DNA of 64,000 bases from Polyporus tsugae (lineage: Eukaryota; Basidiomycota; Agaricomycetes; Polyporales; Polyporaceae), in assembly GCA_024305745.1 (NCBI GenBank), contig JAHRBS010000005.1, positions 2,046,001 to 2,110,000 on the forward strand. Reading direction: 5' to 3'. A program made the position numbers and the translations under genes. This document shows positions 22,735 through 35,594 of the stretch, in pieces. Below the pieces are notes generated by a model. The model did no database searches. It was not told the DNA's origin and was given only the letters and a program-made list of their open reading frames with translations. Within the stretch, counting starts at the first letter, position 1. Every line of letters starts with the position of its first letter.

Positions 22735-24446
22735 ATGGCATCTCCTCATAGGGCTCTTACTATCCCCGACGTCCTCCACGAGGTGTTCAAGTACTTCGCG
22801 ACGCACCCATGGCTCACCAGCCCTAGCGCCGACTTGGCAACATTCGACTCACCCACGACGAGACCATCAGGCGACTCCCAAGCGAACTGCGAAGTCCAGA
22901 GGCGGACTCTGGCACACGCTGCACGGACCTGCAGGGCTTTTGCGGAGCCCGCTTCACGTGTGCTCTGGGAAGTACAGCACGGGCTCGGGCCCATCGTGTC
23001 GGTGCTGAAGAACTCACAGGTGAGTGGCGGGTTGTTCTCAAGAAGCTATCGCTAAGCCATACTCTCAAGGCATCGGACGAGGATGGCAATGCTCTTGATT
23101 GGGTGCGGTTTGAGCACATCGCCAGGCGCATCCGTGCGCTGTTTTTCGGACACGGTCTGAACTGCGATGTCGACATCCTCGCTCTCATCTGCGTGCGCTA
23201 CGACGGCCGCTCCATATTTCCAAACCTGCGTGCGCTATTCTGTGGTGTCCAGCCCCTTGGTGTCGCCCTCTTGACGTGCCTGTGTGCCTCCCCCGCGCTC
23301 GTCTTGGTCAACACCTTGCAATGCAACCCTACCGTTGTGGACACCCTCGTCGTTGTTTCAGACGCGCGCCCTGAGATCGGCCACTTGCATGCACTGTGCC
23401 TCAGCCGTTTCGACGAAGACAGTCACCGCGCTCTCGCGAAATTCAACAACCTCCAGTCCGCCCAGTTTGGGCTCATCGACAACGCGTTGTTCTGCCATCT
23501 CGGGACCCTCCCCAATCTGCAGATGTTGCTGGGGAGCTTCGACATATCCGACCCTGACATGGGCACCGAGGCCGCATTCCCTGCCCTCCAGGAGCTCATC
23601 GTCGAGAGCGAGGGCGACGACGGCGGCTTCAGAGCCGCTCTCCCCTTCATCTCGTCCAAATCGCTCGCCATCTTGTCGTTGCGCATCGAGGTGGAGCTCA
23701 CCGAAGAAATGCTGGAGTACCTCGCCGAGATCTGCGCGTCGCCCGCGCTCGCGCATCTCAGCGAACTGGACTTTGCCGTCCACATCGGGTTCAACCAGTG
23801 GGACAACCAAGAGGAGCCATTCGAAGGCGTCAGCTTGGCGGACGTCCTGCCCTCGCTCCAGCGTCTGCGGGGGCTCAAGGTGATCACGATCCTCGTCGAG
23901 TTCGTGACGTCCACCGTCGCCGGATTCAACGTCGAGGACAGGGACATCAAGGCGATCGCGTCAACCTGGCCGGACCTCGTCAGTCTCAAGGTCGGCCACT
24001 TCATCGAGCACGACGACTGGCCGGGGGGACCGGAGGGGATCGGCCGGCCGTCCTTGAGCGCGGTCGTGTCTCTTGCGGAGCGCTGCCGCAAGCTCGAGGA
24101 GGTCGATGTCGAGTTCGAGAGCGTCGACGCGCACGAGCTGGAGCGGCTCGAGGCGAGCGCTGCGGCCTGCGCTGCTCCGCAAACGGAGCTGCGTCAGATC
24201 GTCGTCGGTCCTGGATGCACGGACTTCTGCCAGAAGCTCCGCTTGGCGGACCCAACTAGGGTGGCGGCAGCGCTGCGAAAGCTCTTCCCGAACGTCGTCA
24301 GCGGGTTGGAGATGCTAGGAGGGGACATGGAGGAAGGCTCTGCCGAGGCGGTGAGGTACCGCGGCTGGCATCCGAGGGACATGGAGACGGATATGTTCCG
24401 TCTTTTGAAGGGGCTTGATCTTGAGGATGTACAGCTCGATGGGTAG
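22735..24446 (+). CDS. F-box/LRR-like protein 1
   Basis: Two exons, 22735-23019 and 23068-24446, with intron GTGAGT..AAG. The N-terminus HRALTIPDVLHEVFKYF resembles the short F-box helix of fungal F-box proteins that recruit targets to SCF ubiquitin ligases, followed by a conserved LAHAARTCRAFAEPASRVLW block typical of Agaricomycete F-box families. The rest (about 450 residues) consists of irregular leucine-rich segments (e.g. LPSLQRLRGLKVITILVEF), likely LRR substrate-binding. It forms a tandem pair with the gene at 24801-26550 in the same orientation and with the same intron position. Such genes are expanded in mushrooms; the target is unknown. Confidence 0.65.
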
Positions 24447-24800
24447 GTATAGAAGTATGCGAAATAGGATGTGTGTAGTATGTACAGTTGGACGATACGA
24501 ATGAGGAGGGTTTGGAAATGGTGTGTGCACAGTACCAGGAACGGTCGAGGCAGTCGAGAATATGGTACAACGATATATGATATATTGATATATGCATGTC
24601 CGAGTCTGTAATCTTGTAGATAATGCAGACGAGTAGTAGAATGTTCAAGAACTGCGTCTGCGGCTATTACTTAGTCGGTGCTACCTCAGGATTTTCGGCG
24701 TTTGGGAACAATGAACAAGTCGGCTGGTGCCAGTTGATCGATGAGCGCCGATTGCGTTGACCACCAACTCCCCTCCACGAGCGACCTCTTCTTGCACCAA
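24447..24800. other. Intergenic between the F-box paralogues
   Basis: About 350 bp, AT-richer than the coding parts, with TATA-like runs near 24580-24600. No gene seen. Confidence 0.5.
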
Positions 24801-26550
24801 ATGTCACCTCATAAGGCCCTTACCGTTCCCGACATCCTTCATGAGATATTCAAGCATCTATCCACACGCCCACAGCTCTCTCTCCCCGGCGCAGAGTTGG
24901 GATCATTCGAGTTTCCTAGTGCAGTGATAGATCGGGACGACTTCCAACCTTTCAAGGTCAAGAGGCTGACCCTCGCACGCGCCGCACGTACATGCAAAGC
25001 GTTTGCAGACCCTGCTTCTCGCATACTCTGGGAATTGCTAGTCGACCCCGCGCCCATCGTATCGGTGCTCAGGACCTTGAATGCGCACGCCGTGAGTGGC
25101 ACGTTGTTCTTCGTGTGCACTCCGAACTACAATCACTGTCTTGCTGGGCTCCACTCTAATCAAGGCATCTGAGGCTGAAGAGAACGCTCGTATCTGGGAG
25201 CGGTTCCAGCAGATCGCCAGGCGCATCCGCGCTTTCTTTTGCTGGACCAGCACTCGGCGTGGCGGCGAAGATATCGATGTACTCTCTCCCATCTGTTCAC
25301 ACTACGATGGCCACCCCATATTCCCAAACTTGCGCGTGCTCTCGGTGGGAGTGGGCGTTCGCGGGGCTCGTTGGCTCGCCTTCCTGAGGGCTGTATGCGC
25401 TTCTCCGACACTAGTCCTATGCACCATTGCTGCAGAGTATGACATTGACGTCCCCGAATGTCTGGCTATTATCTCGAACGCGCATCCGGAGCTCACACAT
25501 CTGAAGGCCCCGTCCCTCTGGCGTTTCGATGAAGAAAGTCATCGTGCTCTGGCAAAATTCAGCAACCTCCACACCGCTTGCTTTATGGCCATCGACACTA
25601 CGTTGTTGCGCCATCTTGCCGCGCTGCCAAACCTCCGAGCGCTCCATGGACGCTTCGATATATCAATCCCGATTATGGACATCCAGAGTGCATTCCCCGC
25701 TCTTCAAGGGCTCTCCACCGAGGACATGGACGATTGGACCCACTTTCTCGCCGTACTTCCTCTCATATCTTCCAGATCTCTTGCCCGCCTGTCTCTCCGC
25801 ATCTCGGTGCCACTCACCGAAGACATGCTAAAATACCTAGGCGAACTGTGTTCGTCTCCGGCCCTAGCGCGGCTGCGCGAGTTGGACCTCTGCGTTGAGA
25901 TCGAGTTCAACCAGTATGACAACCAGGACGAGCCATTCGAGGGCGTCAGATTCGCGGACGTCCTCGCACCTCTCAAGCGTCTGCCGGCCCTTAGGGACGT
26001 CTTGGTCGTTGTCAACTTCCAGACCTCCACGATCGCCACGTTCGACGTGAACGACAAAGACTTGGACACCGTTGCGTCCGCGTGGCCGGACCTCGCCCGC
26101 GTGAAGGTCGGCCATGCGATCGAGCACGACGACTGGCCGGGGGGACCGGAGGGGATCGGCCGGCCGTCCTTGAGCGCGGTCGTATCTCTTGCGGAGCGCT
26201 GCCGCAAGCTCGAGGAGCTTGATGTCGAGTTCGAGAACGTCGACGCGAGCGAGCTGGCGCGGCTCGAGGCGCGCGCGCATGCGTGCGCTTCTCCCCAGAC
26301 GGAGCTACGCAGAATCGTCTTCGATCCTGACACAGACTTCTGCCAGAAGCTCCGCGTGGCGGACCCGTCCCGGCTTGCGGCGGCACTGCGAAAGACGTTC
26401 CCGAATCTCACCAGCGGGCTGGAGATGCTGCAAGAGGAGATGCGGGAGGGTTCGGTGACGTATCGCGACTGGTATCTGGATGATATGAAGACGGACGCGT
26501 TTCGTCTCTTGGAGGCGCTCGACGATTTACATCTCGATGGGCAGTTGTAG
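24801..26550 (+). CDS. F-box/LRR-like protein 2
   Basis: Paralogue of 22735-24446. Exons 24801-25091 (97 codons) and 25165-26550, intron GTGAGT..AAG at the equivalent place. The ATG at 24801 (MSPHKALTVPDILHEIFKHL) is chosen because it aligns with the start of paralogue 1; an upstream in-frame ATG at 24741 would add 20 unrelated residues. The F-box-like N-terminus, the LARAARTCKAFADPASRILW block and the leucine-rich remainder correspond along the whole length. One tract (26119-26217) is almost identical at nucleotide level to 24003-24101 while the flanks are clearly diverged. Confidence 0.65.
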
Positions 26551-26872
26551 GGCTCGTTCAGCCTCAGGCGATCACGAATAGTTCGATAAGAGAGTGCAAT
26601 TGGAATTGCGTGGTGTACATCGTTAGGAGCCTCGGATACGTATGGGGATGGAACTCGGGTACTGTACAATTTAGATACACGAAGAGCATCTTGTACATCA
26701 GGGATCTCGGCGAGAATACAGGAGATAGAGATAGAACGGGATAAAGGGCCACAGTTCTCACGATAGACGAGCCTCAGATGCTCTAAAATGTCTGCCGGAT
26801 GAAAAAAGGACTGAGCGACGCCGAAGAACTGAATTGTACTCAGAATGGTAGTTTATGCGTCGCGATCTACTT
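26551..26872. other. Intergenic, convergent 3' ends
   Basis: About 320 bp between the F-box-2 stop and the FMO-A stop. AT-rich; no gene seen. Confidence 0.5.
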
Positions 26873-29589
26873 TCAGTCTTGAGGAACTACGCCAGACAAA
26901 CGTGCGTTAGACACAACATCCCGAGAAACCGAGCACGGTGCGAGAACTCACCTGGTGGTCTGTCGATGAACTCCTCCCTCAGGTACCAAGCCCCTGGAAA
27001 GGTGCATGTCAGCGTCTCGCAACCGGACCAGAACTCAACGCCGTGGACGCACTGTCTCCCGTGTCGTTCTTCTCGTTCCACGTCTGGCCATCCCCAAGCC
27101 AATACAACGAGCTCTCCTCGGGGTCAGCGCGCTCGTAGTCGTAGTCCTCCCATCGCGGGTACTGCAACGCTTTGATAGCGTGTAGATTCGAACCTGTATG
27201 CATGGTCAGATCGCATCGACACCGGTAACCGAGCGGGGATGCTAACCTGGCCACAAGCCGATGATTCTCCCCTCCTCCTTGCCCAGCTTGTACCACGAGC
27301 GACAGTTCGCGCTGTACACGGACTGAAACAGAGGTGAACTAGCGAAGCTTCTGAGCAGAACGGCGCTCGCTTACCTGGGGGAAGTAGCCCTATCGAACGT
27401 CGTCTGCGTCAGCTACTAGAGACGGCGTTAACATCGATCGCAACGGTTGGACCACCCACCTCAATGTACTTGTCAAAGTCTTGCACCGCCCGAAGCTTGA
27501 CCTCCATGCTCTTCAGCCGCTCGCGCTGCATCTTCGCAGTCGCCTGCACGGCGTACCCGACCGCGAACTCGAGGATGGGGAGCAAGACCCCGGCGCCGAT
27601 GATCGAGTTCGGGCCGAGCGACATGAACATGTTCGGGAAGCCGTCGACGCACATGGACAGGTACGAGGTCGGGAACGGCTTCCACTTCTCGTTCAGGTCG
27701 ACACCGTTGCGGCCGACGATCTTGAACGGGAGCTGCCAGGAGGTGTCGTAGCCTGCGTCGGAAGCCAGCGTTAGCGAAAGAATCGGATGGGGATCATCAG
27801 GGGGGGTGAGGCGTACCGGTGGCGCAGAATACGAGGTCGAGATCTTTACGCTGGCCATCCTCTGTCTCGATTCCGGTCGCGGTGAACTTCTTGATCGGGC
27901 TAGAGACGAAGTCGACCTGGAAGACGCTGCGAGTCGGTGTACGATGCGTAAGGATAATATACTAGGCGTTTAAAACTGACGTGATCAAGGCAGAGAGCCT
28001 CGAGGTATCCAGGACCAGGCGTTAGCCGACGACACGACACTGGGAATCCCGGAATGACTAAACAAAACAGACCATCACAAGGCGCATATGAATGACTGCT
28101 CTGCAGGTCCAAGGGAAGCAAATGGTCGACATACGTTTCTCAGCGATGTGGGGCCGTGCGGCCAGCTTCTCCTCCATGATCTTCCTGAACATCTTCTGGA
28201 AGTCGGCCTGCATCGTGCTCTCGCGTTGCGTGAACGCGTGCATAGACTGGACGCGCGCTCAGCACTCAGCAACCAAAGACGAGCGAGAGCTGAGCAGAGC
28301 GCTCACGTTCATCGAGTTCTCGAGCGTGTGCCGCACGCGATCGAAGTACTCTAGGTCCGACTTGAATCGCTCTATCTCCTCGGGCTGCAGTCGCACTGCC
28401 ATGAGCACAAGGCGGGTTAGCTGGGATCCACGAACGCCACAGGGTTACCGATGCATCACTCACAGTCGTCTTCTGTGGCTGCGGACGGCCGCCCGAGGAG
28501 GTCCTGCACCATCGCTACGGAGAAGGGGGGAGCCAGCCACGTCTGGCCCCGCACGTAATTCGCGAGGCTCGTGACATGCGGCGCGAGTGCGGAGACGACT
28601 TGGATAGCGGTCGAACCCTGTGCGACGTTCAGAAGACGGAAGAGAGAAGACAGCTAAGTATACCAGACCACTCACCGACCCGACGACGCCGACCCGCTTG
28701 TCCTTCCACCTCTCCAAGTCGCTCTCCCACGTCCGCCCCGACGGCGTGTAGCCAGCGGTGTGGTGCAGCTCGCCCTTGTAGTCCGCGATCCCGGGGATGT
28801 CGGGCAGCTTCCAGCGCGTGATGGCGCCGAACGCGGTGAGCAGGACGTCCGCGACGTCTTCGAACACCTCCGGCTGGCCGTCGTCGGTCGTGCGGCGGAC
28901 ACGAACGTGCCACTTCCCGGTCGGCTCGTCATACTGCGCGTGCACGACTTCGTGGCTGAGCTTGATGTAGCGCATGAGCTTGTACTTGTCGACGACGCCT
29001 TGGAGGTGCTCTTGGATCTCGTGTCCGGGAGAGTAGAACGCAGACCAGTCGCGCTGTGCAGACGCGTTAGCAGGGTCGTGCGCTATCAGGGAGCGCCACT
29101 AACCTTAGCCTCGAACGTGAACTGGTACTATAGAGAGCGTGAGCAGGGCAACACAGGTAGTCAGGGATCACGACGTACGCAGTGCGCCGGGACATCGCAT
29201 GCAACGCCCCTTGGAGTACGGAGAGCAGATGACCGTTGTCAGAAGTGGGGTGTGGAGCAGCATGGACAGAACGTGCACTCACGGGTATTTGTTGTTGTAC
29301 CACGTTCCACCTACCCCCGCACTCTTCTCGTAGATGGTTAGGTCGACGTTGGGTATCTTCTGGGGGAATCTGAGATCCCATTCAGCATGTCAAGATCGAC
29401 ATGGTCTTCCACCGAGCCTGCGACGCACCTGATGCCGGCCAGGATTCCGCTGAACCCGGCCCCAATGACAATCACTTTGATGGGTTTGTACTCGTCGATC
29501 GAAAAGCCCCCGAGGGTCAACCGCCCGTCTTGTGGGGCGTCTTCGGCCTTGAGGCTGGGGGGAAGGCGCGAGAATCCGCCGCCAGGCAT
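26873..29589 (-). CDS. FMO-A: class B flavin monooxygenase, Baeyer-Villiger type
   Basis: FAD- and NAD(P)H-dependent monooxygenase, probably inserting oxygen into or beside a carbonyl, or hydroxylating a small metabolite. Start at 29589 (MPGGGFSRLPPSL), then FSIDEYKPIKVIVIGAGFSG (Rossmann GxGxxG for FAD), GVGGTW, a BVMO-like fingerprint region around KGELHHTAGY..TW, a second dinucleotide motif GVVGSGSTAIQ, and LDLVFCATGYDTSW. The ending GDGQTWNEK, AWYLREEFIDRPP, VPQD matches FMO-B and FMO-C exon for exon; first intron positions (exons 29589-29429 and 29369-29283) also agree. Many small introns, about 16 exons expected. All key motifs are present and I see no break, so it looks functional. Confidence 0.8.
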
Positions 29590-31487
29590 GACGACTGTAT
29601 GGTTGGGGATTGGGTAGAAACCACGGTGGGTGCTGGTGAGAGAGCATGGCGTTTTAAGAGAGTTATGAATACGCACAATCGTGATTGTGTCAGCGAAGTT
29701 AGGGTGACGCAAGGTATTACCCTTCCGCATCATGAGACGGCCCAATCGGTGCCATGCCGGGGGGTGAACGATTCTCTCTAAACCACTGTGGATCACAGGG
29801 CCGGCCTGAAAGGTTCGAGAAGACATCTGACTGGCGTCCTGTGGATACGCCGTCAGGGTGCTTAAAATGGTATTGGGTGAGACATAGCGGTCCTGTGATG
29901 TGCGGTAGCGTACCATGGGACTTAGGTTGCGAACCCCAAATTCTGTCCGTACGTTGGCTAGATAGCGCGGTTGTGATTGTTGGAACGAGAGGACAAGTTG
30001 CAATAGAGTGAGCGACAATGGCGATTGACCGGAAATGTGGACGAAGTACTCACAGTGAGATATAAAGGGATAGAATTGGAGTTAGACTTGGCGGCTTCCC
30101 ACGGCCGACACCATGTTTCTGGGACGTCGATTGCGGTGGAAGGCCCTGCCGACTGGACTTGCCAGGCCCACCTTACAGTGTAGGGCCTACACACCGGGCA
30201 AGCGTAGAGATTGGATATGGCTGCCAGCAACGGTCGCCCTGTGATGGGCTGCGCTTCAACCCAACAGTCCTCCTTCATATGAAGAATGTTTTACCAATGC
30301 GTGGACTCTTGGCAATATGATATTACGATTGAGAGAGGTCATGCCCCCAGGACCCTTCAACTTGGGCTTGGGAAACCGCCGCCGAAGTCGCCATCGGACT
30401 CCTTGCATCTGAGGCAGATGAGTCAAGAGAGCTTCTATTCTATGAATGGCGAGTAGCAGCTCCACATAAGCAGCGCGGCTGCAGAATGTAGAAGAATCAG
30501 GGGAACAGTGACCGACCTTATACAACCCGAGTCGGTCTAGTATAGTACGGTCGTGGCCGTGGTTGCGGTTCTTCTTCGACAGCCAGCAGCACTCCTTGTC
30601 GTGGCTCGGTCGTTGAGAGAAGAAGGGGTCGGGGACGACAGGGGACCGGATCCTCGTGTGTTCGTCACGACGACACGCAGCGTCGGCGGCGAGCCTCGAG
30701 GGGACTCCGCATTACTTACTCGTCGTCCGCCCAAGTCTCGCTGCGACGATTCCTACAGGCGCCGTATACAGCATATGCCGGCCCCCAGCGCCAACCGAGT
30801 CGCGCGTCCGTATTTTGAGTCACAGGCGTTGCCCCTCCTCCTTGTGCAAGTCCTTCAAATGCAAGTCCTTGAACATTTCTGTCGTTGGGGACACATTCGC
30901 TACATAACCACAGTCCATATGCACCAACACACCAGCATGTACGTATCAATCACCTCTCATATTCTACCGTCGTGCTCATTGACTCGGAACCTCCTTCAAC
31001 CTGGCGAGGGGCTCGAGGACATCAACCAGTTTCTGAATATTATCTCCCTGCAAAAAATACTCGTGAACCGCTCTCATCGGCGGACGAGCCCCTTCGGATC
31101 CGCTGCTCTGGTTCGAGAGGACATTCCCACTGGTCAGGTCACTGACTGACGGCTACTAATCGGCCCGCCTCCATCGTCCCCCGCGATTCCAGACTACGAC
31201 CGCTTGCTCTCGTCTTGAATCGTTGACCAAGATGCATACCACCCACGCCCGGGCCTGTCCCCACGCTTCCCGGCAATGTTCTCTGCCTGCCCTGCCCTGG
31301 CTTGTCGAGTCAACGTTACCCGGTCTGCTGACCTTCTTGCCACCATCGATCATCCCTGCTCGCACGCCTCTTATCGACCCTGGCTTGGTCTACTCTCGTG
31401 CGCTGCTCATCCTTCAAGGAGCTGTGATCCTTTCTCTAAGTTACCAGTACGCTGTACGCCCCACGCTATCAGCACTCGATCTGAAAC
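29590..31487. other. Intergenic, no confident gene
   Basis: 1.9 kb between FMO-A (minus) and the aminotransferase-like gene (plus), presumably holding both promoters. A minus-strand open stretch at about 31135-30983 ends HEYFLQGDNIQKLVDVLEPL and a stop and looks protein-like, but I could not attach it to other exons. Confidence 0.35.
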
Positions 31488-33155
31488 ATGTCTCCACCAA
31501 CTCTCGACATCGACTCCGTCCGCGCGGCCTTTCCTGCCCTTGCCTCTGGCTACATCTTCGCCGACAACGCAGGCGGCTCCCAATGCCTTGCCACCGCTGC
31601 TCACGCCATCACCGACTACCTCCTCAACACCAACGTCCAGCTGGGTGCCGACTACTCAGTTTCCGTCGCCAGCACACAGCGCGTCGCGGCCGGCGCGGAG
31701 GCTGCGCGCGAGCTGTTCAACGCAGAGAGCGCGGACGAAGTTGCGTATGGGAGCAGCTCCACGATGCTCGTCGAGAATCTCGCGAGGGCGATCGAGGCCG
31801 ACGTGCTACCTGGAGAGGAGATCGTGATCACTGGGGAGCATGAGTGTGCGTACGCCCTGTGCTCCATCGACTAAACTTCCATGATCAGATGTTTACCTAC
31901 GAACCGTCCTGCGATCGCCCATCGTATCTGCAAATTCCGCATAACGTAATACAGCGAACGCGGGACCGTGGAAACGTCTCGCCGAGCGCAAGGGCGTGGC
32001 GATCAAGCTCTGGAACGCGACCCAACTACCCGCACACCCCAGCAACACCTACGCCGTCGGCCTCCAGCTCGACGCGCTCCTCCCCCTGCTCACCGCGAAG
32101 ACGCGCCTCGTCGCGTTCACCGCGTGCTCGAACATCCTCGGTTCCATCGTGCCTGTCGCGGAAGTCGTCAAAGCGATCCGCGCGCGTGCCGCGGACCTCG
32201 GCGCGCGGAAGCTCGAGGTGTGCGTCGACTGTGTGGCGTATGCGCCCCACCGCCGCATCGACGTGCGCGCGTGGGACGTCGACTACGCCTACTTCTCGTT
32301 CTACAAGGTCCGTTCCCTCTACGTCGCTCGTCACTTGCGCACTGACCCCGACGCGCGCTGGCAGGTGTACGGCCCGCATATCTCGGTCCTGTACGCGCGC
32401 CGCGCGTCACTCACGGAGTCGCTCACGTCGTTGGGCCACCACTTCCTCCGCGTCGCGGACAAGTCGTACAAGCTCCAGCCTGGCGGGCCCGGGTACGAGC
32501 TCCCGTGGGGCTGCACGCCCGTTGTGCCTTACCTGAAGTCACTGACGCCGTCGGGGACGCTGGAGGACGCCTGGGACGCGATTTTGCGTCATGAGCAGAC
32601 GTTACTGGCCGAGCTATTGGGGTACTTGAGAGGCAAGTATGACTGCGGTGTGCGGATCGTCGGAGATGAGATGGAGGGGGAGACGAGGGTCCCAACTGTG
32701 AGCTTCGTCGTTGCGGGTGAACGGCAGATCAAGAGCAGGGAGGTGGTCGCGGCATTTGACAACCAGAGGGTGGGTTTCGATAAAGGAATACCTTACTGCT
32801 CGACGCTGATAGGGATGTGCCAACGCCGCTCAAGCCCAACCCGCCACCTCCGGTGGAACCTCTATCTGTGGCGTCGATTGGTACGTGACCTCTGAATGCG
32901 CATTGCGTTGTGCTGATTATCCGCAATGCCATTGTAGACCTCCCTAAGGACCAATATTCCGTCATCCTTGCGTCACGCCGGCCTACCATCGGCGTCGGCA
33001 TCCGGTACGGCCACTTCTATGCATACACGCTCGTCGACAGCCTGCAGCCCAAGCTGGACATCGAGGACGGAATCGTCCGGATCTCGCTTGTGCATTACAA
33101 CACGGTTGATGAGGTGAAGCGGCTCATCTGGATTCTGGACTCGGTTCTGCGGTGA
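31488..33155 (+). CDS. Class V aminotransferase, cysteine desulfurase-like
   Basis: PLP-dependent fold-type I enzyme of the cysteine-desulfurase-like group. Exons 31488-31845, 31955-32307, 32365 to about 32770, then one or two joins and a last exon to 33155. Motifs: FADNAGGSQC near the N-terminus, YGSSSTMLVENLARA (PLP phosphate binding), CVDCVAYAPHRRIDVRAW (Asp and His around the cofactor), YFSFYKVYGPH with the Schiff-base Lys at the exon 2/3 junction, and GIRYGHFYAYTLVDSLQPKL near the end. The 57-bp intron 32308-32364 keeps the frame open if retained. Between about 32770 and 32950 the exon structure is unclear and seems to add a Pro-rich insert. It lies between FMO-A and OMT-1 and could belong to the same biosynthetic set; a housekeeping sulfur role is also possible. 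Confidence 0.75.
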
Positions 33156-33957
33156 AGGCAGACAGGACAAGGAGCCCGGAGAATGGTCCGTGGTGACCAT
33201 ATCGAATACATATTTACGCAGATCGCTCCTCCCCGCAATCCACAATTGATTGTCAACGGCACGATGAGCTTGTTGACCAGTCTAGAAAAGCGAGCGCACT
33301 CACGAGAAACCGTGATCCCCCTCTCCGCTGTGGGCCGCATACGAAGGTCCTTTTGCTGGGAGTTCGTCATGATCCATATATGGTCGGAGCGCTCTACTTG
33401 TACGCCGGAGTGAGTGCGGGACTTTGTATGCAGTAAATCCATGGCGCTGACTCGGACCCGGGTATGTCGCACTTTTACTTCTCCGACTTTAGCGTACAGC
33501 TGCCGTCACTGCCACCCACCTCCTAGTAACTAGCGATACCGACCTCGGCATCGCAGAGACAACGGTTGGAGCACACCTTGACCGCGTGGGATACGTACTA
33601 CTACTAGGCCGAAATTTACCGGGCGGTCGATTGCAATTTGCGGTGCTGGAGCAGTGCCGTTTGCAATCTTGACGATCGTGTCGACATTTCCATGATTGAT
33701 GTCGGACACACGTGTTCTAGGACGGGTATGTCTGACTCTTCGGTTGGAGCCAGGCTGCAAGAGCGATGCCCGTTTATAAGTCGTAGGTGGCAAGGCCGTC
33801 GCGGAGTCTTGGACTTTGCTTCCTTTCTTCCTTCCCATCTACGCGTGCCCTCGTAATTCCCTCTCGATTGCAACGCCGCTGCTGCCTCGTTCTCCCTGAC
33901 ATCTCATCTCCCATCTGGCTGGGAAACGTTACACACTGAACGACCTCTGGACCTAGC
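33156..33957. other. Intergenic
   Basis: About 800 bp with no convincing gene; the last 150 bp before 33958 are CT-rich as in promoters here. Confidence 0.45.
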
Positions 33958-35497
33958 ATGATCGTGCAGAGCGGCACCTCGCACGATTCCAAGCGTGGTC
34001 ACAACGGCTTCCCCGTCGTTTCCAATCCGGACGCGTCTACTAAAGGCGATGCACTCGGCGCAGGACCCTCCAACGAGCCGCCGCCGCCCACATACGAAGA
34101 GGCGGTCACTGACATCATGGAGGGATCATCCAGTGCCGGCGCATCGTCCTCGGGCCGCTTCGCACACTCGAGTTCCAGTGGGAACTACATGCCTATGCCT
34201 GCAAGCGCGACGAGCCAGGAGAAAGACGCGCCCCAGGCTGGTACGTCCTCGCTCTCTCCATACGCCAATCCCGCAGTGACGGGCTATGGCCCCGTGTCCA
34301 CTCAAACCTTGCTATCCCTGGAGACCAATGTTGGACGACATTCATCCATCGCGAGCTACTACGCGCCGTCCACGTCCAGCGGGAAATCACGCGCTGACTT
34401 CCCTTCGCCCTCCACGTCGTCATCTCCTGCCTCAAGTCCATGGTTGCCCGAAGACAGAGGCGCGGGCGTCGCGCGCACATATTCTACATCCACCACCCAC
34501 ACCACGTCCTCGCGCGCCAGCCACTCCTCGCAGCAGGACCCGCCGCCCTCCGATCAGGGCGCAGCTGCAGACGGCTCGTGGCACCAACAATCGCAGCGCT
34601 CGGCGTCGACGCGAGCGCAGTCGTTTGGACGCGCGCCACCCCACAACCTGCCGTACGGGCCCTTCCCGCCAGCGACGCTGCACGCGTACTCGGACGATCT
34701 GCAGACGGACGGGTTCCCGAAGGACCCGCCGACGTGCGCGTGCGCGCCTGCGCCCCATCCGTTCGTGATGCACGACGTGAACGAGGAGGATTGGGCGAGC
34801 TTCCTGGACGACGTGCGGAGCGCGGGCGGTCTGTCTCCTGTCAGCAGCTTGATCGCGGGCGCGGCGCCGATCGCCGTTCGCGCTGGGATCATCGGAGGTG
34901 AGCGGCGGCACGCGAGTCGCAGAGCAGCCAAGGGGAGGGAGGACTCAGTAATGCTCACGGACGTTGTTTGACAGGGCTCCTCGCGGGCCACGCGCTGCGC
35001 GCGCACATGAAGACGAAGCGGAAGAGCCCCGTTGCGGATGCCATCGACGAGTGGAATAGGGTGCGTCCAGTGCGTCGCGCGCCGTTCGGGCGGGCTCTGA
35101 TGGGGCGATGTAGACTGATGTTTGCGTCGGACAGAAATTCTTCCACCCGCGGTGCATGGACGTCGTGCTCGCGCAGGGGACGCTCGCGTACACGGGACCC
35201 GCGAATGCCCTGCCGCCGGACATGGCATGGCGCGCGAGGGAGACGGGGACGGAGAAGCACGTCAAGGCGTATGAGGATACATCCGACGACGAGAATGACC
35301 CACGCGTCGTCCCGGGGATGGCGGCGGTGGACTCCATGGGCAGGCAGTTGGAGTCAATGAGCAGGCAACTGGACTTTGTGTCAAAGCCGGCCAGGAGGGA
35401 AAGGAAACGCGGTAGGATTGCATTGTCGCGGGACTTGAAGACGTCAGCTGGGGAAAGGTGGCGGCTGGTCGTTTCGTACAATCCTCCGGTGCTTTGA
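33958..35497 (+). CDS. Hypothetical PPxY-motif protein, 462 aa
   Basis: Exons 33958-34897, 34975-35060 and 35135-35497 sum to 463 codons including the stop. No enzyme domain recognised. The N-terminal 280 residues are Ser/Thr/Pro-rich and probably disordered, with PPPPTYEEAV, a PPxY motif of the kind bound by WW domains of Nedd4/Rsp5 ubiquitin ligases. A conserved-looking region follows: a short Cys/Pro-rich segment (PPTCACAPAPHPF), then VSSLIAGAAPIAVRAGIIGG, which may be an amphipathic or membrane-associated helix, then KFFHPRCMDVVLAQG and a basic C-terminus. A ubiquitin-ligase adaptor is one guess; nothing links it to the flanking metabolic genes. Confidence 0.65.
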
Positions 35498-35594
35498 GCT
35501 CATCACGACAGCGCGTATTCCTTCCTATATCCTGGTATTATAGTCACTACAGTACAGTGCTTTTGTCATACCTTATCACATAGATGCATGTACT

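Noticed and set aside
30553..31149. 198-aa plus-strand ORF upstream of the aminotransferase-like gene
   Set aside because: Composition is Arg/Ser-rich without domain features, and a minus-strand frame over its end looks more protein-like; no start context or homologue recognised.
33958..34971. RNA- or DNA-binding protein call for the PPxY gene
   Set aside because: No recognised binding domain; only disorder and a PPxY motif can be supported.
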